From: a virus
Direction: 5' to 3' (one strand)
IMG/VR virus record: IMGVR_UViG_3300010885_059546
Location: 1 to 52,720 of that record
Length of the DNA stretch: 52,720 nucleotides
The notes below the pieces were generated by a model that was not told where the DNA came from, did no database searches, and was given only the letters and a program-made list of their open reading frames with translations. Below are positions 43,601-51,688 of this stretch, one piece after another. The position numbers and the translations under genes are program-made. Positions within the stretch are counted from its first letter, which is position 1. Each line of letters starts with the position of its first letter.

Positions 43601-46600
43601 CCACCCAAAGAATGGCTCCTATTGGAACTCCGACAATCCATCCTATTACTCTTCCTATCTGCTTAAATATTGGGTACAACATCGCAAACGCAGCGCCCAT
43701 ATCGGAAGCCTCTGCGCCAAAAATACTGGCGATTGAGTTGAATACTTTCAAAAATGAATCGCCTATGCCTTTAAACTGTTGGCCTATGTATAGAAATGCT
43801 CGACCAACAGGCTTGAATACATCATATAATCCTTGAAGCACTCCCTCAAAAAATACGAACGCTCCATAGAGCGTCAGCGAGAGGAACTTTTCAAGCCACT
43901 CCGCTACTCCGCTGAGCCTTAACATGCCGAATGTTAATCCGTCTAGTATCCCAACCAACGCGCCGGATATTGTTGAAGCAGCATACATTCCCCAAGTCAC
44001 ATCTTTTGTTTCCTTGCCCATTGCCTTCATAACGCCCGAGAAATTCTTTCCTGTGTTTTGGAACCCCGACACAGCCCCAAACACTGCGTCGATGGCGGTG
44101 AATACTATCTGGGCAGTGCCCATCGTTCCGCCTAGTATCGCCGCTCTCGCCCCCTTTGAGGCGGCCATTATTCCGCCTTTTAAGCCGCCAGTTAAAACAG
44201 ACTTCGCCCCGGTGAACATTTTTGTAATATTAGAGCCCAATCCCTTGCCTATAGATCCTATGCTTGAAGGCAATTTTCTGAGGCCTTCAAATACTTTGAA
44301 GATATTAGTATCGATGTTCCAGAACCATTTAACCAAAGAACCGCCTCGCGCAACTAAAGACGAAATGGCTTTTGAAATTCTGCCGAATACATTTGAAACT
44401 AACTGACTAAAATTTTCTATACTTGAGAATGATCTTAGGATTTGGTTAGACTTCATCGCACCGGAAAATCCTCTTGTCAATCCTTTAAAAAACCCATTTC
44501 CGGCTGCTGTTGACTTTGAAAATCCTTTTACAAATGCATCTAACATAGGAAGTGATTTTCTTGCTGAGGAAAGCCCATTTGCAAAAAAGTCAAATATTTT
44601 TCTTGTTGTATCGCTGGACTTCATCATCCTAGAAAAGCCTTTTCCAAAAGCTTTGAAGAATCTATCTCCTGATTTTGCCGCTCCAGAAAATCCTTTGATA
44701 AAAGCATTTGTGAATGGCTTGGTGAACTTATTCGATCTTCCAATTGAAGAATAAATAGATCCGTACCCTTTCAGCACCCCTTTACCCATGGCTTTAAAAT
44801 ATCCTTGACCCGCCGCTCTAGAATCCTTGAATCCCTTTGAAATAGCCCAGAATGATCTTCTTATTCCGAGCCCCATTGATCTGAAAATTTTTGATCCATT
44901 TTTTCCAATATCTTCTAGGGCCCAAACTATTTTTGTCCTCATGGCGTTACCAAACTTTTCTGTCGATCTCAATAAGCCTTTTACCCCCCCCGGCCGCACC
45001 CGCCGAGCCGCACCCGCCCCCGTTGCAGCCGCACCCGCTGCCGGAGTCGCCATTCCTCCCAAGCGAGCAAGCCATGCGCCCATTCCCTTGATCGGGCTGC
45101 CTAACGTCGCCCACAACGCGGCACTATTAAGAGCAAGTTGAATGCCTAGTAAGCCCATGCCTCCGAGTAAGGCCATCGAGGCGGTGACGTACCCAGAAAT
45201 AAATTTTCTTACATTCTCGTTGAATTGTAATATTGAAAGGTTAAGCTTTTTCTGAGGATCAGTATCAGCTTCTGTTTGTATCGCAAGTTTTTTCTGGTCT
45301 TTGTCGAAATTATCGTACATTTCATTGAAGGTCTTTGCATCTCCCGTCTTTAAGGCTTTGAGCATTCCGCTGTAGTCGCCGACATCCATTCCTTTTTCTT
45401 TCTGAGCCTTCATTAAATTTTCAACACTAGCAACCATGCTGTTCTCGAAGAACTTCTCTTTGTCCATTCCAGCGACTTGAGTCGCCATCTGCTCCTTAGT
45501 CCCGCTGAGTCCGAACTTTTTCGCCATCTCCGCAGACTGAGAGGCCATGTTGATCATGGCGGCCGACATATCTGCCTTGCTATTTGCGAAGTCATCGCTC
45601 TTGAATAAGCTTGTCATTGCGTCTTTCAAACCTATATCGCCAGAGGATTTCTCTCTCAGTGACGACAGCACATTTTGGCTTGCTCCCATAATGGCTTGAT
45701 CTTTTTGCTGCAAGGCTTGCTTTTTTTCTTCCTCGGTTCCGAACTTTGAATTGGCTCTTTGATCTAGATCGTCCAAGGTTCCGCTTAGACCCTTACTTGC
45801 TTTTTCATGCGTAGATATTAGATTTTCTAATCCCGCTATGCTCGTGCCTCTAGCTTTGGCGAACACTGCTAGCGTTCTTCTTTCTTCCTTGGACATTGTC
45901 TTAAAATCAAAATCTTCTGTATCTTTGCCAACGACGTGAGCCACCATTTCTTTCATTTTTGCAGCTATGTCACCTTGATCTTGTCTAGTTTTCCCGAATT
46001 CTCCGAAAAGAAGCCTTTGGGAAGCGTCGCCACCAATTCTATTTGCGACATCGTAAAGCGTAGACTGTACCCCAGCGTCGGCATTCTGAAGGGCTTCGTA
46101 ACTGGACATCGCTTCTGTGAATTTGATATTTTCTTCAAACCCCGTCTTTTTGAATTCGGCGACCATTTGAATTGCACTTCTTGCGGCGTCGGAGGTAAGC
46201 GTCCCTTGATTCCTCATGTTTTTGAGGATCCCTTCAGAGGATTTCATCGCGCCGAGAAGTTCGTCGCCTGTCACTCCCGTGGAAAGCGCCACATCTCTCA
46301 TGCTCCTTGAGAGGTCGCTCATCTGATTTGCGCTCATCCCTAGAGTTCTATGCCAATCGCCAAACAAATCGGCTGTCTGTTGAGTCTCGGATCCGATCAT
46401 CGTTGATAGGTACAAACCTGACTTCAGAACCTTAAGTCCTTCTTTCTGGTTCTTAAACCCCTTCTTATAGTTTGAAGTTACGGCTTTATTGAGAGCATCT
46501 ATAGACTTTCCGGTCTCGCTCACCACCGAACTGCCGAGGTTAACGAATTCTCTCTGCATGTCTTTGAAATCGCCAGTTACACCTTGGGTCTGGAAAGCTA

Positions 46601-47306
46601 TCTCTCTCATCTCTTGTCCGAACTCTGTTGCGTCGGCAACCGATCCGGCAAAAATTTGTTGCATGATGTTGCCTTCGCCGCCGGATATCATGTTGCTAAC
46701 GCCCATCGCAAACTTGGCCGACTTCTTCCCGAAATCATCCCAGAAGCCTTTGTTTATATATTTGGCCATGTCTTCGCCGTACTTATCATACTTTGAAGGA
46801 TCTGGCGGGTCTGGCGGACCACCACCACCACCACCACCACCACCACCACCACCACCACCACCACCACCGCTACTCGGTGGCAAAGCGGCCGCCGCGGCCT
46901 TCTCAGTTTTGCTTTCTACGCTTATTACGGCAGTACCAACTAACCCCTTAAGTCCCTCCTTTATCTCCGTTCGAGCTTTTTTATGGCTTTTCAATATCTG
47001 TTTTAGGATGTCGTTTGTTGCCTTGGGCTCGACTTTCTTTTCAGAAACTCCCGCTGGCTTTTCTGCCTTTTGCTTTTCAATAGTCTCACCAACCTCTTTA
47101 AGTTTGGTGACTAGATTCTTGAATTGGTCGGTGCTTTGCTCTATGTTCTCGCCAAGATCTTTAAATGCTTGAACAACATCCGGATCCAGACCCCCAGCCA
47201 CCTTAGAAAAGTTGTCAACTACCACTTTCGTCGCAGACAATAAGGCAGCCTTCAAACTTTCGAAGGCGGCATCCATTTCTTTTATTTTTCCTAACGAGTC
47301 TTCCAT
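40668..47306 (-). CDS. tail tape measure protein, 2212 residues
   Basis: I chose the ATG at 47306, with GGAG upstream, over a GTG one codon earlier. The protein has an N-terminal helical region, a poly-Gly stretch (about 147-163) before PPDPPDPSKYDKYGE, long coiled coils (about 170-700), several hydrophobic segments (FISGYVTASMALLGGMGL near 705; IGWIVGVPIGAILWVAVKAI mid-protein; GGLAGGLAGAAAGASIGALL late) and a Gly/Ala-rich part. It measures tail length during assembly. The T4 ratio (about 0.15 nm per residue) would give a tail of about 330 nm, but folded domains may lower this. Internal repeats of the FIKGFSGAAKSG type occur near 820-960. Confidence 0.88.
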   Translation of the reverse strand: MEDSLGKIKEMDAAFESLKAALLSATKVVVDNFSKVAGGLDPDVVQAFKDLGENIEQSTDQFKNLVTKLKEVGETIEKQKAEKPAGVSEKKVEPKATNDILKQILKSHKKARTEIKEGLKGLVGTAVISVESKTEKAAAAALPPSSGGGGGGGGGGGGGGGGGPPDPPDPSKYDKYGEDMAKYINKGFWDDFGKKSAKFAMGVSNMISGGEGNIMQQIFAGSVADATEFGQEMREIAFQTQGVTGDFKDMQREFVNLGSSVVSETGKSIDALNKAVTSNYKKGFKNQKEGLKVLKSGLYLSTMIGSETQQTADLFGDWHRTLGMSANQMSDLSRSMRDVALSTGVTGDELLGAMKSSEGILKNMRNQGTLTSDAARSAIQMVAEFKKTGFEENIKFTEAMSSYEALQNADAGVQSTLYDVANRIGGDASQRLLFGEFGKTRQDQGDIAAKMKEMVAHVVGKDTEDFDFKTMSKEERRTLAVFAKARGTSIAGLENLISTHEKASKGLSGTLDDLDQRANSKFGTEEEKKQALQQKDQAIMGASQNVLSSLREKSSGDIGLKDAMTSLFKSDDFANSKADMSAAMINMASQSAEMAKKFGLSGTKEQMATQVAGMDKEKFFENSMVASVENLMKAQKEKGMDVGDYSGMLKALKTGDAKTFNEMYDNFDKDQKKLAIQTEADTDPQKKLNLSILQFNENVRKFISGYVTASMALLGGMGLLGIQLALNSAALWATLGSPIKGMGAWLARLGGMATPAAGAAATGAGAARRVRPGGVKGLLRSTEKFGNAMRTKIVWALEDIGKNGSKIFRSMGLGIRRSFWAISKGFKDSRAAGQGYFKAMGKGVLKGYGSIYSSIGRSNKFTKPFTNAFIKGFSGAAKSGDRFFKAFGKGFSRMMKSSDTTRKIFDFFANGLSSARKSLPMLDAFVKGFSKSTAAGNGFFKGLTRGFSGAMKSNQILRSFSSIENFSQLVSNVFGRISKAISSLVARGGSLVKWFWNIDTNIFKVFEGLRKLPSSIGSIGKGLGSNITKMFTGAKSVLTGGLKGGIMAASKGARAAILGGTMGTAQIVFTAIDAVFGAVSGFQNTGKNFSGVMKAMGKETKDVTWGMYAASTISGALVGILDGLTFGMLRLSGVAEWLEKFLSLTLYGAFVFFEGVLQGLYDVFKPVGRAFLYIGQQFKGIGDSFLKVFNSIASIFGAEASDMGAAFAMLYPIFKQIGRVIGWIVGVPIGAILWVAVKAISAMVMVIEIMANIVAAAVKWIVSFGKAIWSLLTLDFSSFWKHIEGMGSAFLDAVTGIFKPIVNFIWSIVGDIISPFMWLGNILVWNSIIPDMCYAIVGFFVGMAKNVLMVLGKFGFNVAKFFLKLPFRIMKGLFNAFVKSPIKMLGRFIKGAGKIWQKLSPYADDFFSMFKKNLYDYVMIAMRSWKGLLDYISGGWFSKILGWLKGFGKWIDDYMWKPLKELGGKVLKWADDYIITPFKNLGSKIAKFADDWLVKPISSAIQTISQKFSDYLFTPITNFMKRIGMLKDTAKTAGKVAAAVAKPAASTADDAAKAAGKVAQKGGWLRKMFGQTDDVAKAANPFAKMSGGMGKAARATSKATAADDAAKVVLSSADDIAKAAPKALGFLGKASKFVGVAAKKLPVIGPLIDFGVRKMTGESTGKAAVGAAGGLAGGLAGAAAGASIGALLAPLTAGLSIPIGTAIGGIIGSLGGGWLADSIYDNMGGALNALGGGLKSTFVDFPMWVGGKVKDGFNTVGSWIGEKAYGAYEAAGGAVDWALQKSKDLSDYMGKMLDPSAWGAWLGGLYDGMKSSLGGIWDWMKSWIPGLGGIEDAAAGFKETAAEQAKTMEEKGPSSAHAVGSLYGAGANLMQGNVWEAGSKAGMAIQETGMAAVDNAKIVVGAIKQGLSSAWGGLQSMFGYGEQQVEQGKAMEKTMEMGQNPGSIYVHDTHTEKVLEGVISELNNLKSLADPAKNVSFVSKLIKQVEEETLKTNDIIAKANASISPVLPTPTDASAWDPIKSVERNPEFIKAMSNLEADIINAGGGELIPSATSTSGLEDFLLKTQVGLENKAATLTTPVGHHAVPMLKPEGESDVGAVQPMHLRDITNTILRDKAGSQAEAGKLPVKELAGIEDASNEQVDRLGLIKDAINKLVDLMTPKGSSVVGDDGGKAGSTKDSMMPVHAGLFGNSRYGRVGDSANRSVVNNGTPGSC
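46818..46868 (-). repeat. ACC/GGT trinucleotide microsatellite (17 units)
   Basis: Seventeen uninterrupted ACC units (GGT on the coding strand) code for a poly-Gly run in the tape measure. Being a trinucleotide, slippage would change protein length without breaking the frame. Confidence 0.95.
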
Positions 47307-47851
47307 CACTCTCCAGAGTTAATTTGACCCTGTTGGGGCTGATTTAAAGTAGTCATTTGGCTGGCTTTTGGATTTATCTGTTGTCTTATCTGCTCTTGAA
47401 CTTGCCTTCTTATTATCTGAACCTCGGCGGGATCGTAAGACCTCACTGCCGACATGATTCTCAAAAGGAAATTGCTGTCGAGAACCTTCATCTGGCGCAC
47501 GCCTGCTCTCTTGTAGGAGCGGTAGGCGGCCTTAAAGTTCTCGTCGTCGGAAACGGACTTGTAAGAAAAGCCCATTTTGCCGGTTCTCGCAATCAATTCT
47601 CTTATGGACGGGAATGTTAGTCTGTGGAGATTAATTCCAGATAATTTGTCTGAGGCTGGATTGTTGTCGATTATTATTACTAGTGGATACGGATCGTGCT
47701 TCCAAAACGTGTAGTTAAAACTGACGAGGCTACCCTTTACCGCCACGAAGTTTCCCTTCATTCTTTGGTTGGGGTTGGCGGCAACATCTTGGCCGACAGG
47801 GGCGAAGAACTGCTCAAGTAAACTTTTTCTGTTACGGGGTTGGAGTGCCAT
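47306..47851 (-). CDS. virion-associated hypothetical protein upstream of tape measure
   Basis: This 181-residue protein ends in a TGATG overlap with the tape measure. Residues about 30-85 form a beta-barrel (VAVKGSLVSFNYTFWKHDPY, PLVIIIDNN, INLHRLTFPSIRELI). A helical, basic part follows and then a Gln-rich tail (RQVQEQIRQQINPK). Similar proteins occur in T4-like phages, where the role is not known to me. Tight coupling suggests tail assembly, perhaps as a tape measure chaperone. Confidence 0.55.
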   Translation of the reverse strand: MALQPRNRKSLLEQFFAPVGQDVAANPNQRMKGNFVAVKGSLVSFNYTFWKHDPYPLVIIIDNNPASDKLSGINLHRLTFPSIRELIARTGKMGFSYKSVSDDENFKAAYRSYKRAGVRQMKVLDSNFLLRIMSAVRSYDPAEVQIIRRQVQEQIRQQINPKASQMTTLNQPQQGQINSGE

Positions 47852-47921
47852 TAAGCGCCTATGATTAAGCCGGAAGGGTTGGACACGGTATATAGGCTTT
47901 TTGGCGGAAAATTTGATCGAA

Positions 47922-48383
47922 TTACATAGTGTTTGAAATGTCTCCAGCGCTTCCGTTAACCATTATTTTACTTTGCGGATCGCCCGGTGTTGAATTTAAC
48001 TCTTGTTGCGCCTCGGAACTCTTCTTGAAGAAATTTTTGAACTCGTCCACAACCGCTTCTTTGATCTTATCGGCAGCCTTTTCTCCCGACATGTCAGATA
48101 CAAGGTCAGAAAAAATATCTTCTAGGTCGAGCGAGTAGGCTTGGCCGTAGGGCTCGGTGGAGTTTTCGTTCTGTATTCTGTAGGCGAGATTGGATCCAAC
48201 TTTGTATATTCGCACACCCTCGAAATTTAGTCCTTCTTGAGGACTTGAGAGGAAAATATAGGGACTATCGCTCTTGAGGAAGTCTTGTACTTTGAGTCCG
48301 CCATCCTTGAGTATGTCGCGTATTATCTCCAACTCCTCCCTGGCCCTCGCGTTTTTCTTGTCTATGAAGCTTGAAAATCTCAT
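47922..48383 (-). CDS. virion-associated hypothetical protein
   Basis: I chose the ATG at 48383, one base after the upstream stop, with AAGGTGAAA before it; a longer ORF from 48542 overlaps the preceding gene by 157 bases. The 153-residue protein begins MRFSSFIDKKNARAREELE, a variant of the capsid-targeting-like start. The middle part is beta-rich (DSPYIFLSSPQEGLNFEGVR), the end helical and acidic. The 70 bases downstream to the next gene contain TATATA but no hairpin. Family unknown. Confidence 0.55.
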   Translation of the reverse strand: MRFSSFIDKKNARAREELEIIRDILKDGGLKVQDFLKSDSPYIFLSSPQEGLNFEGVRIYKVGSNLAYRIQNENSTEPYGQAYSLDLEDIFSDLVSDMSGEKAADKIKEAVVDEFKNFFKKSSEAQQELNSTPGDPQSKIMVNGSAGDISNTM

Positions 48384-48385
48384 TT

Positions 48386-48874
48386 TCACCTTGTGCTGTT
48401 GTAAAGGCTGGTCATCATCTGTTTTTGATCTTCGCTGTTTTTCTTGTCGTTCATGTACTTTGCGTAGGCTTGTTCTCTTTCCGAGAACTTTGGTGGATTC
48501 GGGCGTTTCCACTTGTAATGATCGCCCATTTTCACGTACCACATCGGAGGGGTTATCTGTTTGCCCATATTGAATGCTATCTGTCTATCCTTCAAGAATT
48601 CGCTCACCTTCTTCAATTGATAGTAGTACAAGTCATAGTCGGAAATGTGATGGTCGGGGCGCGGACCTATTCGGCTGTCAAAGGGGATTTCGCTGAACTC
48701 GCCTTGGGCATCCATAGCCGGGGCTTGAGGCGTTGCAGCCCCGACCTCTGACGGCCTCCCCAATAGTCCCGCCGCCGCCACCACAGGCATCATTGCTCTC
48801 TGCAATGACTTGGGAATCTTGACCTCGTCTAGCATTTCGGGGTGATTTTTTGCGAGATATTCTTCAAATTTCAT
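48386..48874 (-). CDS. hypothetical protein with capsid-targeting-like N-terminus
   Basis: This 162-residue protein begins MKFEEYLAKNHPEMLDEV, where L-D-E could be a prohead protease site. An Ala/Gly/Pro-rich linker follows (about 30-60), then a folded part rich in Tyr and Trp (ISDYDLYYYQLKKVSEFLKD, PPMWYVKMGDHYKWKRP). It is one base from its upstream neighbour, which also has such a start. It may be an internal head or portal-associated protein; no family is recognised. Confidence 0.55.
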   Translation of the reverse strand: MKFEEYLAKNHPEMLDEVKIPKSLQRAMMPVVAAAGLLGRPSEVGAATPQAPAMDAQGEFSEIPFDSRIGPRPDHHISDYDLYYYQLKKVSEFLKDRQIAFNMGKQITPPMWYVKMGDHYKWKRPNPPKFSEREQAYAKYMNDKKNSEDQKQMMTSLYNSTR

Positions 48875-48875
48875 T

Positions 48876-50132
48876 TCAGCACTGCCTCATGAGTAGATCG
48901 TGGACGCTGTATACGCACCTTTTGAGCACCTTCAAGTCGCTCGGGTTGCCGGGATAAGCGAACTCTTTGAATTCTGTTCCTTGCATCGCCTCCGCCGCTT
49001 CCTTGATGGTCGCCAACCCGGCCGTGAGGAATAGCATTCCGTTCCTTTTCTCCATGAACTCTATCTCGTCAAGTTCTGGATTGCCGTACTCATCTTGACC
49101 GCCCGTCTCCTTCACGAAGTAGATCTTTAGGTCTATCATCGGCACTATTTGGCCGTCGTCGGTTATCATCGCCTCCGAGTTCTCGGACTTAACGGTTTTG
49201 ACGAGCACTTTGCCTTCTGTGTAGGCACCTCTGAGGGCGTTGGACATGTCCCATCCGAGGTAGTAGATCGTTCCGCTGTCGTCTACTACATTTATTATGA
49301 ACGCTTGCTCGTCGAACTGTTTCGCGATTGATTCAACAACAATCCTTCTCCTCAGCACGTCGCGCTCTTCGGGGCTCCCCTCGGCAAGTCTCTTGAGTTC
49401 GGGCTCTGACAGATATCTCTCGGGATCATCCTCTCTCAAACTCCAACTCCCAAGGGCGACCTCTCCCCATTCCGAGTTGAGCCTTGTGGACATCTTGATC
49501 GAGTATTCCTTATCATTGAATATGATATTTTCCTTATCGGGGCTGCTACTTACTTGGACCGAACCGGTTAGCGCCGCTAGAAACTTTCTATGTATCTCGC
49601 CCTTGTTCCCGCTGTATCCCATCATTCTTATAAAAGCCTCGTTCAGTCCTGGAACCGGCTCCAACCCTTGAAAGATATGGTTGACAACGCTCGTTGCGGG
49701 ATTGTTTTTGTCAAGTTGATCTTTGATGCTCTTTCTTATGTTCTTTGAGGCGCTTGCGACATTAGCGTTGGCTCTCAATAGTTGCACATTCCAATTATCT
49801 TCCACGAACTTCCTCTGGTAAGGCACCATCTCGTCCCGTTCCCTCATTGGAGATAGCATTTCCATCAACTTGGCTGCATCGCCCTTGACACTTTCCTTGA
49901 AATAATTTGACTTCCACACCTCAAAATCCAAGTTGCTATCGGACTCCTCGGGCATATCCGGAGTCTCGGGATCTTGCGAAACGTCGTCTTGGGTCGGAAC
50001 ATCGTCGGCCGGAACTTGTTCTGGCTCCATCTGTCCACCGTCCATTTCCGGGCCCGCTTCCGGGGCGGCTGCCACCGGATCTACTTGTTCCGGACTCTCA
50101 GCCTCTAGCCAAAATTCAAGATTGTGGTTCAT
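48876..50132 (-). CDS. large hypothetical protein with capsid-targeting-like N-terminus
   Basis: This 418-residue protein starts in an ATGA overlap with the upstream gene. It begins MNHNLEFWLEAE and has a Pro/Glu/Asp-rich disordered segment (about 14-65). The folded remainder includes NYFKESVKGDAAKLMEML, helices around 110-160, a beta-rich part with EYSIKMSTRLNSEWGEVALG and FIINVVDDSGTIYYLGWDMS. It appears to be cytoplasmic or packaged. No family is recognised. Its place between the small-terminase candidate and the tail operon favours a virion role. Confidence 0.6.
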   Translation of the reverse strand: MNHNLEFWLEAESPEQVDPVAAAPEAGPEMDGGQMEPEQVPADDVPTQDDVSQDPETPDMPEESDSNLDFEVWKSNYFKESVKGDAAKLMEMLSPMRERDEMVPYQRKFVEDNWNVQLLRANANVASASKNIRKSIKDQLDKNNPATSVVNHIFQGLEPVPGLNEAFIRMMGYSGNKGEIHRKFLAALTGSVQVSSSPDKENIIFNDKEYSIKMSTRLNSEWGEVALGSWSLREDDPERYLSEPELKRLAEGSPEERDVLRRRIVVESIAKQFDEQAFIINVVDDSGTIYYLGWDMSNALRGAYTEGKVLVKTVKSENSEAMITDDGQIVPMIDLKIYFVKETGGQDEYGNPELDEIEFMEKRNGMLFLTAGLATIKEAAEAMQGTEFKEFAYPGNPSDLKVLKRCVYSVHDLLMRQC

Positions 50133-50578
50133 GTTTCTTTCTTCTCCCTCTGAATCTTTTCCATTAGTGACTTTCTGTTGATCCCGCTGGAGTCGTATAT
50201 ATTGATTGTGTTCCCGCCTTTTTCCTTACCCTTCCCCATCCATGGCTGAAAGGTGTCGGGCTGCTTCAACTTGACCCTCGTCATTAAGTCGGCTATCTTC
50301 GCCATCCTGTCGCTTGTCTCTATCTTCGTCTTGAGAAGATTGACAAGCGCCTCCTTGCTAGCAGTAGACGAGTCGCCGTCATTAAGGACCATGTTAGAAA
50401 AAGTGTCGACAAGGCCCGAAACTTGATTTCTATCATCACGCAAATTGTCCATTATTTCGCCATAAACACCCAAAAGGGACTCGTCGCTAATGATAGACAA
50501 TTCTTGTGCTTGAGGCCTCGCGGCTGTGACCTCATCCGACCCGATGACCTCCCCTCCCAACTCTAGTTCTTTATCCAT
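50129..50578 (-). CDS. candidate terminase small subunit (gp16-like)
   Basis: This 149-residue helical protein follows the layout of T4 gp16. An acidic N-terminus leads to a Y/N-containing helix (GVYGEIMDNLRDDRNQV), then a second long helix after a Ser/Asp-rich turn (SKEALVNLLKTKIETSDRMAKI), and a C-terminal part with NTINIYDSSGINRKSLMEKI, similar in place and form to the gp16 NxTVFxG...L segment. No DNA-binding motif is obvious. It opens the minus-strand operon, about 46 kb from the large terminase. The call is by pattern, not by strong identity. Confidence 0.45.
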   Translation of the reverse strand: MDKELELGGEVIGSDEVTAARPQAQELSIISDESLLGVYGEIMDNLRDDRNQVSGLVDTFSNMVLNDGDSSTASKEALVNLLKTKIETSDRMAKIADLMTRVKLKQPDTFQPWMGKGKEKGGNTINIYDSSGINRKSLMEKIQREKKET

Positions 50579-50621
50579 ACCAACTATATAGAATGACTTA
50601 TTACAATTGTCAAAGGCACTT

Positions 50622-50969
50622 ATGGACGAAGATTATCCAGATTACTCCTCGCTTAAAGAGTCAATTGACAAAGCAATGGAGAAGGCAAGGTCAATCACAA
50701 AAAAAATCTCTGAAATTGAGAAGGAGATTGACGAATTAATGCGATCAAAGCACGATCTGGAGGCTAGGGTGAGAACTTTGGAATCGGAAGACATTGAGGT
50801 CGTAAAAAAGCATCTTTATGAGATAGATAGTAAAGTCCGATCTTTCGAGTCGGATCACGACAAGAGAAAGCAGAGTTGGAACATGGCTCTTAACTTTTTC
50901 GTACAGTTGTTGTGGGTTTCGATGGCTGCATGGCTGCTAACAAAACTAGGATTACAAGGCCCCTTATGA
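50622..50969 (+). CDS. coiled coil plus C-terminal membrane segment (XhlA-like)
   Basis: I chose the ATG at 50622, with AAAGG five bases before it; a TTG at 50607 is possible. The 115-residue protein is a coiled coil over about residues 10-80 (EKARSITKKISEIEKEID) and ends with one membrane segment (MALNFFVQLLWVSMAAWLL, about 88-106). Haemolysin XhlA and other lysis accessory proteins share this shape. It is coupled to the next gene (ATGA). A lysis or membrane-anchoring role is a guess. Confidence 0.5.
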   Translation: MDEDYPDYSSLKESIDKAMEKARSITKKISEIEKEIDELMRSKHDLEARVRTLESEDIEVVKKHLYEIDSKVRSFESDHDKRKQSWNMALNFFVQLLWVSMAAWLLTKLGLQGPL

Positions 50970-51673
50970 ACTTTAAAGAATGGCTCTTATCTGAAATCGC
51001 AAAGAGAACAAAACTTTCTTCGGACACCGTCTCAGATAAAGCAACTGCCTATGGGATTCCATTCGGAGGCGACAGAACGCCGGGCGCTGTCCAAATGGTG
51101 GCAGGCGGTTTGGCAGGCGGCATAGGCCTTGGTGCTCGTAGAGCCTACGAACGTTCCGGTGGAGTTACAAGAGCAACTCCACAAACAGCTGATATTCCTA
51201 CGCTGCCAAATAAGAAGGTTTCTGACGGTGTTTCCTTGCCGCTACAGTTGCCGGCTTTGCCCACGGATGATAGTCCTTCGGGTAGACGCAGGGACGGCAC
51301 TCCTCTATACATGATTACTTCCGCTTCGTGGAATGCTGTCAATAACTTGACACATGACCCGGAAACTGATTCAAGAGTAAGAAAGGTTGGTGAATCATTT
51401 AGAGAGGGAGATGAAAAATTCATCCCTCCCGCCTCTGGGAACCAGCAAGAACTAAACTTTGCAATATCTTTCACGAAGACCTTGATCCACATCATGACGG
51501 TTCAAAAGATGAATGATGTGGACCCCGAGATACTCAAGAAGTACGACTTCGTAAACGCCCACACGGAAGTGGAGCATGTCGATAAAGATAACGTTCTGAC
51601 TTGTGTATTCTCTTTCAAGAAAAGGGACAATGTGCCAGAAGGAATCAAGAAGCAAAATTACGAACAAAATTGA
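50966..51673 (+). CDS. hypothetical protein with capsid-targeting-like N-terminus
   Basis: The start is an ATGA overlap with the preceding gene; the product has 235 residues. It begins MNFKEWLLSEIAKR, where L-S-E could be cut by a prohead protease. A Gly/Ala-rich stretch (about 40-60, MVAGGLAGGIGLGARR) follows, then a low-complexity Pro/Thr part and a folded C-terminus (about 115-235, ITSASWNAVNNLTHD, VLTCVFSFKKRD). No family is recognised. It is 15 bases upstream of the CCA-adding enzyme, whose start has the same motif. Confidence 0.55.
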   Translation: MNFKEWLLSEIAKRTKLSSDTVSDKATAYGIPFGGDRTPGAVQMVAGGLAGGIGLGARRAYERSGGVTRATPQTADIPTLPNKKVSDGVSLPLQLPALPTDDSPSGRRRDGTPLYMITSASWNAVNNLTHDPETDSRVRKVGESFREGDEKFIPPASGNQQELNFAISFTKTLIHIMTVQKMNDVDPEILKKYDFVNAHTEVEHVDKDNVLTCVFSFKKRDNVPEGIKKQNYEQN

Positions 51674-51688
51674 AGCGAAGGAAAAACC

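Noticed and set aside
48384-48542. N-terminal extension of the 47922-48383 gene
   Set aside because: It would overlap the preceding gene by 157 bases; an ATG with a ribosome site follows the upstream stop by one base.
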